From Kutzneria buriramensis (GTDB lineage Bacteria > Actinomycetota > Actinomycetes > Mycobacteriales > Pseudonocardiaceae), in the NCBI RefSeq assembly GCF_043575855.1, contig NZ_CP144375.1:806001-870000 (forward strand): a stretch of DNA of 64,000 bases. The letters are read 5' to 3'. This document shows positions 57,191 through 64,000 of this stretch, in pieces. Within the stretch, counting starts at the first letter, position 1. Each line of letters begins with the position of its first letter. Under the pieces are notes generated by a model. That model was not told the origin of the DNA, did no database searches, and saw only the letters and a list, made by a program, of their open reading frames with translations. The position numbers and the translations under genes are program-made.

Positions 57191-59044
57191 ATGCGAGTTG
57201 CGACAGCAGCGATCGCGGCGATGGCCGCGGTCGCGTCGGTGAGCGCCGCCGTGCCCGCGGCGGCGGCGACCACCGCTCAGATCCGGGTGGACGAGGTCGG
57301 CTACGCGACCGGCGAGACCAAGGCCGCCTACCTGATGGGCACCACCTCGAACGCCGGCGCGACCTTCACGGTCACCGACGCCGCGGGCAAGTCGGTGCTG
57401 ACCGGCAAGGTCGGCGCCAGCACCGGCAAGTGGAGCACCGCGTACTCGGCGGTCTACCCGATCGACGTCTCCGCGCTGAAGACCGCCGGCACGTACCAGA
57501 TCAAGGTCGGCGGCACCGTCTCCCCGGCCTTCCGGGTGGACAGCGCCAGCACCCTGTTCGCCCCGCTGGCCGACGACACGGTGACGTTCTTCCAGATGCA
57601 GCGGGACGGCGCGGACGTCATCCCGGGCGTCATGAACCGCAAGCCGAGCCACCTCACCGACAAGACGGCCGCCGTCTACCAGACGCCGACGTTCGACGGC
57701 GAGACGATCACCAGCAAGATGACCAAGACCGGCACGACGATCGACGCCTCGGGTGGCTGGTTCGACGCCGGCGACTTCCTCAAGTTCACCGCGACGGCCT
57801 CGTACTCGGTGACGAATCTCCTGCTGTCGCAACGGGCTCACCCGAACGCGGCACTGGCGGCGGAGGCGCAGTACGGCCTGGACTACCTGAACAAGATGTG
57901 GGACGCCCGCAACGGCGTCCTGTACGCGCAGGTCGGCATCGGCATCGGCAATCCCAAGGACAACTTCGTCGGCGACCACGAGGTGTGGCGGCTGCCGGAG
58001 GCCGACGACGCCCTGACCGCGCCGGTCGGCGACAAGAACTACTACATCAAGTACCGGCCGGTGTTCGCGGCCAACAAGCCCGGCGAGAAGATCAGCCCCA
58101 ACCTGGCCGGCCGCATGGCGGCGTCGTTCGCGCTGGCGGCCCAGAACCTGGCCGCCACCGACAAGGCGAAGGCCGCTCAGTACCTGTCCACGGCGGCGAC
58201 GATCTACGCGCTGGCCAACACCGCCGGCGGCAGCATCGTCTCGGTCTTCCCCCACGAGTACTACCCGGAGTCTTCCTACCTGGACGACCTGGAGCTCGGC
58301 GCCGCCGAGCTCTCCCTGGCCGCCACCGCGCTCGGCGACAACCGCGCCACCGGCTGGGCGACCGACGCCGGCAAGTACGCCAAGGCGTACATCGCCAGCA
58401 GCAACCACGACTCCCTCAACCTGTACGACACCAGCGCGCTCGCCCACGCCGACCTCGTCACGCTGCTGCGTCGCGCAGGCGCCCCCAAGCTGGCCGTCAC
58501 CGAGTCCCAGCTGACCGGTGACCTGGCCCGTCAGCTGTCGGCAGCGGTCGCGCAGGCGGCCAAGAGCCCGTTCCGCACCGGCTGGCCGATGCAGGACGGC
58601 GACGGGGCCACCCACACCTTCGGCCTGATGACCACCGCGCTGCTGTACGGCCGGCTGACCGGCAAGCACGACTACGACGCCTTCGCCACCCAGCAGCGCG
58701 ACTACGTCCTCGGATCCAACGCGTGGGGCATCTCGATGCTGATCGGTTCCGGCAACTTCCCGAAGTGCGTGCACAACCAGGTGGCCAACCTGTCCGGCAG
58801 CCTCACCGGCAGCGGCAAGATCGCGGTCGGCGGCGTGGCGAGCGGCCCGACCGACGCCCACCAGTTCGACACCATCGACCCGCTGCCCGACGGCTACCGG
58901 GCGTGCAGCGACCCCTCGTACAAGACCTACGACTCCACCGCGGTCCGGTACCTGGACAACATCCTCACGTGGGCGACGAACGAGCCCGCGGACGACTACA
59001 CCTCGACCGGCACGCTCGCCCTCAGCCTGGCCGCGGCGGGCTGA
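57191..59044 (+). CDS. Secreted GH9 endoglucanase with N-terminal Ig-like domain
   Basis: 617 residues from ATG 57191, preceded by GGAGGA. Signal peptide about 1-26 (AAIAAMAAVASVSAAVPAAAA). An Ig-like CelD_N domain follows (IRVDEVGYATGETKAAYL to about residue 120). The GH9 catalytic domain starts near 140; ASGGWFDAGDFLKF holds the catalytic Asp pair and the C-terminal TNEPADDYTS the acid Glu. Metal-type HQFDTIDP is also visible. No carbohydrate-binding module is attached. The palindrome at 57137 likely controls it. Confidence 0.9.
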   Translation: MRVATAAIAAMAAVASVSAAVPAAAATTAQIRVDEVGYATGETKAAYLMGTTSNAGATFTVTDAAGKSVLTGKVGASTGKWSTAYSAVYPIDVSALKTAGTYQIKVGGTVSPAFRVDSASTLFAPLADDTVTFFQMQRDGADVIPGVMNRKPSHLTDKTAAVYQTPTFDGETITSKMTKTGTTIDASGGWFDAGDFLKFTATASYSVTNLLLSQRAHPNAALAAEAQYGLDYLNKMWDARNGVLYAQVGIGIGNPKDNFVGDHEVWRLPEADDALTAPVGDKNYYIKYRPVFAANKPGEKISPNLAGRMAASFALAAQNLAATDKAKAAQYLSTAATIYALANTAGGSIVSVFPHEYYPESSYLDDLELGAAELSLAATALGDNRATGWATDAGKYAKAYIASSNHDSLNLYDTSALAHADLVTLLRRAGAPKLAVTESQLTGDLARQLSAAVAQAAKSPFRTGWPMQDGDGATHTFGLMTTALLYGRLTGKHDYDAFATQQRDYVLGSNAWGISMLIGSGNFPKCVHNQVANLSGSLTGSGKIAVGGVASGPTDAHQFDTIDPLPDGYRACSDPSYKTYDSTAVRYLDNILTWATNEPADDYTSTGTLALSLAAAG

Positions 59045-59046
59045 CG

Positions 59047-59910
59047 TCAGGAGAAGAACGCCCGCAGCTGCGCGGCGACGACATCCGGCCGGCCGCCGGC
59101 GTTGGCCTTGCTGACGTCGGCGGCACTGCCGTGGTCGAGCCCGGGCAGGTCGACGACTGTCGCATTCGGCACGACGGCGGCGAGTCGGTCGATCGCCGGG
59201 TGCAGGAACTGGAGGCCCTTGCCCGCGCGCAGCAGCAGGACCTGCGCCTTCACCGCGGCGAACTGGTCGACCGTGCCCTCCATCTCGGCCAGCAGCACGC
59301 CCTCGTAGTGCAGCGTCGGTGCCAGCCGGCGCATGGTCACAGCGTCGGGTGCGGCGTCGCGCTCCTCGGCCTTCATGAACTTCTCGGTGACGGCCTCGAG
59401 CAGGAACCGCGGCATGATCCGCATGGCGGCCGGCGCCAGGTCGAGCCCGAACATGCTGGTGATCAGCGCGGCGGCCACCTTGCCGCGGGCCATCTCGTCG
59501 TCGAACCGGGCCAGCCAGGCGGTGTGCTTCGTGCCGTCCATCAGCAACGCCGGCTCGTAGGCGACGACCTTGTCGATGGCGCCGGGCAGCGTGCGCGCGG
59601 CCTCCAGCACGGCGACGCCGCTGGCGCTGACGCCGAACACGTTGCGGGCCCCGGTGTGCGCGAGGATCGCGGCGAGGTCCTCGACCTCGTGCCGCACGCC
59701 GTAGTCGGCCGGGTAGGGCCCGCTCGCGCCCCGGCCCCGCCGGTCCGGCAGGTAGACGGTGAACTGGTCGGCCAGCGCCTGCGCCAGGCTCAGGTGGCTG
59801 CCCGCGTGCTGGTTGGAGCCGTGCAGCAGCACGACGCCGGGGCCGGCGCCGACCTGCCGGTAGCCGATCGTGGTGCCGTCGGCCGAAGTCACTGATCCCG
59901 TGGTGAACAT
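59047..59910 (-). CDS. Alpha/beta-hydrolase with atypical nucleophile elbow
   Basis: 287 residues. VVLLHGSNQHAGSHLSLAQAL gives the oxyanion His-Gly, LPDRRGRGASGPYP the following loop. The nucleophile elbow is GVSASG, i.e. G-x-S-x-S rather than G-x-S-x-G; the Ser is present. The His lies in LPGLDHGSA near the C terminus. Substrate unknown. It is divergent from a PadR gene, with a 20-bp inverted repeat between, and is probably regulated by it. Confidence 0.85.
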   Translation of the reverse strand: MFTTGSVTSADGTTIGYRQVGAGPGVVLLHGSNQHAGSHLSLAQALADQFTVYLPDRRGRGASGPYPADYGVRHEVEDLAAILAHTGARNVFGVSASGVAVLEAARTLPGAIDKVVAYEPALLMDGTKHTAWLARFDDEMARGKVAAALITSMFGLDLAPAAMRIMPRFLLEAVTEKFMKAEERDAAPDAVTMRRLAPTLHYEGVLLAEMEGTVDQFAAVKAQVLLLRAGKGLQFLHPAIDRLAAVVPNATVVDLPGLDHGSAADVSKANAGGRPDVVAAQLRAFFS

Positions 59911-59960
59911 CGAAACTCCCCCTCCGCTGGTGGTTGCTCGCGACCAATAGTTGCACTGCG

Positions 59961-59980
59961 ACTAGTTGATGTCAACTAGT
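59961..59980. promoter_or_regulatory. 9-bp inverted repeat between hydrolase and PadR genes
   Basis: ACTAGTTGA and TCAACTAGT are perfect arms separated by TG. A TAGCAT hexamer at 59992-59997 faces the PadR gene, whose ATG at 60004 follows 6 nt later, so a leaderless message is likely. The repeat is a good PadR operator candidate. Confidence 0.75.
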
Positions 59981-60003
59981 TCGATTGTGGGTAGCATGAC
60001 GGC

Positions 60004-60585
60004 ATGACCAAGAGCTCGCCGCTGGCCCTCACCGTGCTGTCCCTGCTGCACTACCGGCCGCTGCATCCATACGGCGTGCAGCGGCTGCTCAAGGAGTGGG
60101 GCAAGGACCAGGTCGTCAACGTGGACCAGCGGGCCGGCCTGTACCGGACCATGGAGCGACTGCTGGCCGCGGGCCTGATCGCCGTCCGCGAGACCGGCCG
60201 GGACGCCCAGTACCCCGAGCGGACGGTCTACGAGGTGACCGAGGCCGGCAGCGCGACCGCCCACGAGTGGCTGGACGCCATGCTGGCCACGCCCAAACAG
60301 GAGTACCCGGAGTTCCCGGCCGCGCTGTCGCTGCTGACCATGCTGGCCCCGGACGCCATCGCCGACGCCCTGACCCGCCGCGCCGCGGCGCTGGAGGCCG
60401 CGGTGGCCGCCCACAAGAAGACCGACGGGTTGCCGCGGATTCTGACCATGGACTCGGACTACCTGCTGGCGATCACCACCGCCGAGCTGACCTGGGTACG
60501 CGGGGCGCTGGCGGATCTGGCGGCCGGCCGGCTGGCCTGGACGGAGGACGAGCTCGCGGCGCTGGCCGGTGACCAAGGCGAGTGA
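60004..60585 (+). CDS. PadR-family transcriptional regulator
   Basis: 193 residues. The winged helix is SPLALTVLSLLHYRPLHPYGVQRLLKEWGKD, then GLYRTMERLLAAGLIAV and the wing ERTVYEVTEAG. The C-terminal dimerisation part (LEAAVAAHKKT and later helices) is usual for the long PadR subclass. It likely represses the divergent hydrolase gene and itself. Confidence 0.9.
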   Translation: MTKSSPLALTVLSLLHYRPLHPYGVQRLLKEWGKDQVVNVDQRAGLYRTMERLLAAGLIAVRETGRDAQYPERTVYEVTEAGSATAHEWLDAMLATPKQEYPEFPAALSLLTMLAPDAIADALTRRAAALEAAVAAHKKTDGLPRILTMDSDYLLAITTAELTWVRGALADLAAGRLAWTEDELAALAGDQGE

Positions 60586-60622
60586 TCACCGTCTGGGGGC
60601 TGCCACCGGAGTGAACGGTGTG

Positions 60623-60628
60623 TACTGT
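60623..60628 (+). promoter_or_regulatory. -10 box of the acyl-CoA synthetase-like gene
   Basis: TACTGT preceded by TGTG (extended -10 like) lies 7 nt before the ATG at 60636. No -35 box is clear. The mRNA is probably leaderless. Confidence 0.4.
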
Positions 60629-60635
60629 CCCGGTC

Positions 60636-62228
60636 ATGGCAGGCCCTGACACGCCCACCGTCACCGACCTGCTACTGGCACGAGCGGACGACGCCCACCC
60701 GGGCCTGCGGTTCGAGGATTCCTCGTGGTCCTGGGCCGACCACATCCGCACCTCGGCCGCCTACGCGGCGGCCTTCCGCGCGTTGCGCCGGCCCGAACTT
60801 CCCTTCCACATCGGCATTCTGGCCGACAACCTGCCGGAGTTCTCCTTCGCGCTCGGCGGCGCGGCGCTGGCCGGCGCGGTCCTGGTCGGCCTGAACACCA
60901 CCCGGCGCGGCCCGGCCCTGGCCCGCGACGTCCGGCTGGCCGACTGCCAGCTCGTCCTCACCGAGTCCCGGCACGCGGACCTGTTGGCCGGCCTGGATCT
61001 CGGCGTCGACGCCGACCGGATCATCGACGTGAACTCCCCCGCCTGGCGGGAGATGACAGCCGCGGACGCGCCGCCGGCGCCGGCGCCCGCCACCCCGGAC
61101 GACCTGCTGATGCTGATCTTCACGTCCGGCACCAGCGGCGATCCCAAGGCGGTCCGGTGCACCCACGGCAAGATCGCGTTCCCCGGCCGCATGCTGGCAG
61201 ACCGCTTCGCTCTGTCCACATCGGACACCGTCTACCTGTCGATGCCGATGTTCCACTCCAACGCGATCATGGCCGGCTGGTCGGTCGGACTCGCGGCCGG
61301 GGCGACGCTCGCGTTCCGCCGCCGGTTCTCCGCCTCCGGCTTCCTGCCCGACGTCCGCGCCTTCGGCGCCACCTACGCCAACTACGTCGGCCGCCCGCTG
61401 TCCTACGTCCTGGCCACGCCGGAACGTCCGGACGACGCCGACAATCCGCTGCGCATCGTCTACGGCAACGAGGCCGCCGAGAAGGACATCCCCCGGTTCG
61501 CCGCGCGGTTCGGCTGCCGGGTGCTCGACGGCTTCGGCTCGACCGAGGGCGGCGTGGCGATCGTCCGGACGCCGGACACGCCGCCGGCCGCGCTCGGCAA
61601 GCTCACCGACGGCACCGTGGTCCTCGACCCGGACACCGGAAAACCTTGCCCGCCGGCCGAATTCGACGCCAACGGCCGGTTGCGCAACGGCGAGCAGGCC
61701 GTCGGCGAGTTGGTGAACACCTCCGGCGCGGGCTGGTTCGCCGGCTACTACGGCGATCCCGAGGCGAACGCCGCCCGGCTGCGCAACGGCTGGTACCACA
61801 GCGGGGATCTCGGCTACGTCGACCAGGACGGCTACTGCTACTTCGCCGGGCGCACCGGCGACTGGCTGCGGGTCGACGGCGAGAACCTCGGCACCGCGCC
61901 GATCGAGCGGATCATCGCCCGGCATCCGGACATCGCGCACGTCGCCGTGTACGGGATTCCCGATCCGACCGTCGGCGACCAGGTGATGGCGGCGGTGGTG
62001 TCCCGCCCCGGCACCACGCTCGATCCCGACGACTTCGCGACGTTCCTCGCCGCGCAGCCCGACCTCGGCCCCAAGCAGGCGCCGCGGTACGTGCGGATCA
62101 CCGCGGAGTTGCCGCGCACCGCGACGTACAAGGTCCTGAAGCGCACGCTCGCCGCGCAGGGCCTCGACTGCGCCGATCCCGTCTGGCACCGCCCGGCCGC
62201 CGACGCGCCGTTCCACCCCGTCGGGTAG
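60636..62228 (+). CDS. AMP-dependent acyl-CoA synthetase/ligase-like protein
   Basis: 530 residues from ATG 60636 (the longer frame from 60618 lacks support). ANL-superfamily motifs: P loop LIFTSGTSGDPKAV (about 165-178), then FGSTEGG and GWYHSGDLGYVDQDGYCYFAGRTGDWLRVDGENL. The C-terminal Lys lies in TATYKVLKRTL. It activates a carboxylic acid as acyl-AMP for CoA transfer. Text near DRFALSTSDTVYLSMPMFHSNAIMAGW resembles long-chain fatty acyl-CoA ligases of mycobacterial sterol or fatty acid pathways. No adjoining beta-oxidation genes. Confidence 0.9.
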   Translation: MAGPDTPTVTDLLLARADDAHPGLRFEDSSWSWADHIRTSAAYAAAFRALRRPELPFHIGILADNLPEFSFALGGAALAGAVLVGLNTTRRGPALARDVRLADCQLVLTESRHADLLAGLDLGVDADRIIDVNSPAWREMTAADAPPAPAPATPDDLLMLIFTSGTSGDPKAVRCTHGKIAFPGRMLADRFALSTSDTVYLSMPMFHSNAIMAGWSVGLAAGATLAFRRRFSASGFLPDVRAFGATYANYVGRPLSYVLATPERPDDADNPLRIVYGNEAAEKDIPRFAARFGCRVLDGFGSTEGGVAIVRTPDTPPAALGKLTDGTVVLDPDTGKPCPPAEFDANGRLRNGEQAVGELVNTSGAGWFAGYYGDPEANAARLRNGWYHSGDLGYVDQDGYCYFAGRTGDWLRVDGENLGTAPIERIIARHPDIAHVAVYGIPDPTVGDQVMAAVVSRPGTTLDPDDFATFLAAQPDLGPKQAPRYVRITAELPRTATYKVLKRTLAAQGLDCADPVWHRPAADAPFHPVG

Positions 62229-62327
62229 TGGGTCTAGCACCACCCCGACGAAGGCCCCCAGAACCAGTGCCCCCACCGGCCGCGCCGCAGCAGGATCTAG
62301 GCGCACACAGCCAAGGGGGCCACGCAG

Positions 62328-63038
62328 ATGTCCGTGATCACACGACCGGAACCGACCACCACCGCCGCCGGCGGCCGACGCCGGCGCCGCTGGCCGCTCA
62401 TCTCGTTCGCGGTGCTGACCATCGCGATCCTGATCTACATGGTGCGGGTCTACGTGCCGCCGGAGATGAGCACCAGCCGGGTGCACTTCGACCAGGTCTG
62501 GGAATACGTGGTGCTGGTGGGCCACATCTTCACCGCCACGGTGGCCACGGTCACGGGCCTGGCCCAGTTCTGGCCCTGGCTGCGCAACAACCACCCGCGG
62601 GTGCACCGCTGGACCGGCCGCGCCTACTTCTTCCTCGGCGTGTTCCCGTCCTCGGTGCTGGCGATCCCGATGGCCGCGCTGGCGGCGTTCGGCGTGTCCA
62701 ACCAGGCCGGGCTGGTGGCGATCGACGTGGCGTGGATCATCACCGCCGTGGCCGGCTACCGGGCCGCCCGGCAGCGCCGGTTCGCCGACCACCGCCGGTG
62801 GATGATCCGCAACTACGCGCTGACGTTCGCCTCGCTGTTCAGCCGGCTCGTGACGCCGGTGGTCGCGATGCTCGTCGTGTCGCAGGCCACCGGGCCGATC
62901 TACCGGGGCGACGGCCTCGCGATCTCGCACGACATCGCCAGCGGCAGCGTCTGGGTCGGCATCGTGCTCCCGGTGGTCGCCGCCGAGTGGTATCTCCAGC
63001 GCCGCTACGGGGTGCCGAAGGCCACAGCGCGGACGTGA
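62328..63038 (+). CDS. DUF2306 membrane protein
   Basis: 236 residues with a basic N-terminal stretch (RRRRR) and six hydrophobic segments. Family-type text is present: GHIFTATVATVTGLAQFWPWLRNNHPRVHRWTGRAYFFLG, with conserved His and Arg, and later FADHRRWMIRNYALTFASLFSRL. Function unknown; the His residues on membrane faces recall heme or quinone-binding proteins. AAGGGGGC precedes the ATG by about 8 nt. Confidence 0.85.
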   Translation: MSVITRPEPTTTAAGGRRRRRWPLISFAVLTIAILIYMVRVYVPPEMSTSRVHFDQVWEYVVLVGHIFTATVATVTGLAQFWPWLRNNHPRVHRWTGRAYFFLGVFPSSVLAIPMAALAAFGVSNQAGLVAIDVAWIITAVAGYRAARQRRFADHRRWMIRNYALTFASLFSRLVTPVVAMLVVSQATGPIYRGDGLAISHDIASGSVWVGIVLPVVAAEWYLQRRYGVPKATART

Positions 63039-63091
63039 CTCGAATTCGTCGAAAGGGCCGGCTGGCAAGGTCCGATGTGGACCCGGTCGAT

Positions 63092-63097
63092 TATGAT
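63092..63097 (+). promoter_or_regulatory. -10 box of the antiporter gene
   Basis: TATGAT is close to consensus, 42 nt before the ATG at 63140. No convincing -35 hexamer was seen. Confidence 0.4.
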
Positions 63098-63139
63098 CCG
63101 AGCCGCCCCGGCCCGACGACGAAAACGAGCATCGGTCGA

Positions 63140-64000
63140 ATGAACTCCCTCTTCCTCGCGATCGCCGTCGCGCTGATGGTCCGGTCGCTCGCGGCCGCCC
63201 GGCTGGACCGGTGGAACCTCGGCGCGCCGGTGGTGATGGTGCTGGCCGGCGTCGCCGTCGGCCTGCTCAACGAGGACTCGCTGTCGGCCGTGCTGAACAC
63301 GCAGGCGGTGCAGCAGGCCGCGGAGATCATCCTCGCGGTGCTGCTGTTCACCGACGCCACCGAGGTCCGCGGCGGCCGCCTGTTCGGCGGCTCCGCCGGC
63401 CCGGTCGCCCGGGTGCTGCTGATCGCCCTGCCGCTGAGCCTGCTGCTGGCGATGGCGTTCGGCTGGCTGCTGTTCCCCGGCCTGCCGTGGCCGGTGCTGC
63501 TGCTGATCGCCGGGGTCGTGGTGCCGACCGACTTCGCCCCGGCCGAGCGCCTCGTCCGCGACCGCGGGCTGCCGACCCGCGTGCGCAGCGCCCTGAACGT
63601 GGAGAGCGGCTACAACGACGGCATCGTGTCGCCGCTGTTCCTGTTCGCGCTGATCCTCGCCGGCGATCACGACCAGCAGCGCACGCCGCTGGACGCCCTG
63701 GGCACGGCCGTGCCGTTCGCGCTCAAGGCCCTCGTCGTCGGCGTCGTGCTCGGCACCGTGCTGGCGCTGCTGATCAACGCGGCGGAGCGAGCCGGCTGGA
63801 TGACCGACCAGTCCGGCCGCATCACCGTGCTGCTCGCCCCGCTGCTGACCTACACCGTCACCGTCGGCATCGACGGCAACGGGTTCGTCGCCTCGTTCAT
63901 CTGCGGCGTCGCCTTCCGGTACGTGCACCGGCTGGTCAAGGCGCGCCGGCTTCGCACCGCGCCGGCCGGTGCGACCCACGCGCTGAGCCAGGACTTCCAC
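63140..64000 (+). CDS. CPA1-type cation:proton antiporter, 5' part
   Basis: 287 residues visible; the frame is open to the window edge. ATG 63140. Many transmembrane helices (LFLAIAVALMVRSLAAARL, VVMVLAGVAVGLL, VLLIALPLSLLLAMAFGWLLF and more). The ion-binding pattern of the NhaP class is seen: VVVPTDFAP followed by the strongly conserved NVESGYNDGIVSPLFLFAL. It should exchange Na+ or K+ for protons at the membrane. The C-terminal cytoplasmic part is outside the window. Confidence 0.85.
   Translation, partial: MNSLFLAIAVALMVRSLAAARLDRWNLGAPVVMVLAGVAVGLLNEDSLSAVLNTQAVQQAAEIILAVLLFTDATEVRGGRLFGGSAGPVARVLLIALPLSLLLAMAFGWLLFPGLPWPVLLLIAGVVVPTDFAPAERLVRDRGLPTRVRSALNVESGYNDGIVSPLFLFALILAGDHDQQRTPLDALGTAVPFALKALVVGVVLGTVLALLINAAERAGWMTDQSGRITVLLAPLLTYTVTVGIDGNGFVASFICGVAFRYVHRLVKARRLRTAPAGATHALSQDFH

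Noticed and set aside
63005..64000. A minus-strand gene rich in Gln, His and Arg at the right edge
   Set aside because: It is the reverse complement of the antiporter gene, which shows clear membrane helices and family motifs.

Overview
The window is GC-rich (about 70% by eye) with third-position G/C bias, GTG starts, many start/stop overlaps and a DUF222/HNH (13E12-type) gene. This points to a high-GC actinomycete, plausibly Pseudonocardiales; the order is an inference. No rRNA, tRNA, CRISPR array, IS element or integrase was recognised. Only one gap exceeds 300 bases (18271-18616).

1-3.9 kb: the tail of a P-loop NTPase, then a flavin oxidoreductase / membrane protein / TetR operon with a clear promoter and operator. 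3.9-11 kb: a five-gene carbohydrate operon (two ABC permeases, binding lipoprotein, GH35 and GH5 hydrolases) facing a LacI regulator across a pair of inverted operators; no ATPase gene is present. 11-20.6 kb: a sulfonation region with a TauE/SafE exporter, a PAPS sulfotransferase coupled to a DUF1254/DUF1214 protein, IclR, SnoaL-like protein, CysD, a fused CysNC and an SDR. Three KstR-like motifs (TAGAAC-N2-GTT core) lie beside these units. 20.6-27.4 kb: anchored lectin, NYN-LOTUS protein, PucR with a GMC oxidase/ALDH pair, and a DUF2975-XRE pair.

27.4-49.6 kb is the most unusual part. A single minus-strand array of 16 genes, nearly all translationally coupled, encodes a contractile phage-tail-like particle: sheath, tube, VgrG-like spike, PAAR-like tip, gp25, baseplate J and a second large baseplate protein. 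No capsid, portal, terminase or integrase is present. I also found no AAA+ ATPase and no LysM hub gene in the array, both usual in extracellular contractile injection systems. The array also encodes a 620-residue protein with a C-terminal PD-(D/E)xK-like motif (possible nuclease cargo) and an 884-residue protein with a hydrophobic segment. Its 3' end encodes a Lys/Glu-rich protein followed by a pre-ATP-grasp protein, an ATP-grasp ligase and a 2-oxoglutarate oxygenase-like protein, which together look like a peptide-tailoring module. Upstream is a large LuxR regulator with an Arg in place of the Walker A Lys, divergent from a GH25-LysM lysozyme; the two share a perfect 19-bp inverted repeat.

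49.6-64 kb: a SARP/BTAD regulator, a second large LuxR ATPase regulator, small metabolic genes, a WYL regulator divergent from a VOC protein, a secreted GH9 cellulase behind a perfect palindrome, a PadR/hydrolase pair, an acyl-CoA synthetase-like enzyme, a DUF2306 protein and the 5' part of a CPA1 antiporter. Several plus-strand genes have a -10 box about 6-20 nt before the start codon, suggesting leaderless or short-leader mRNAs.
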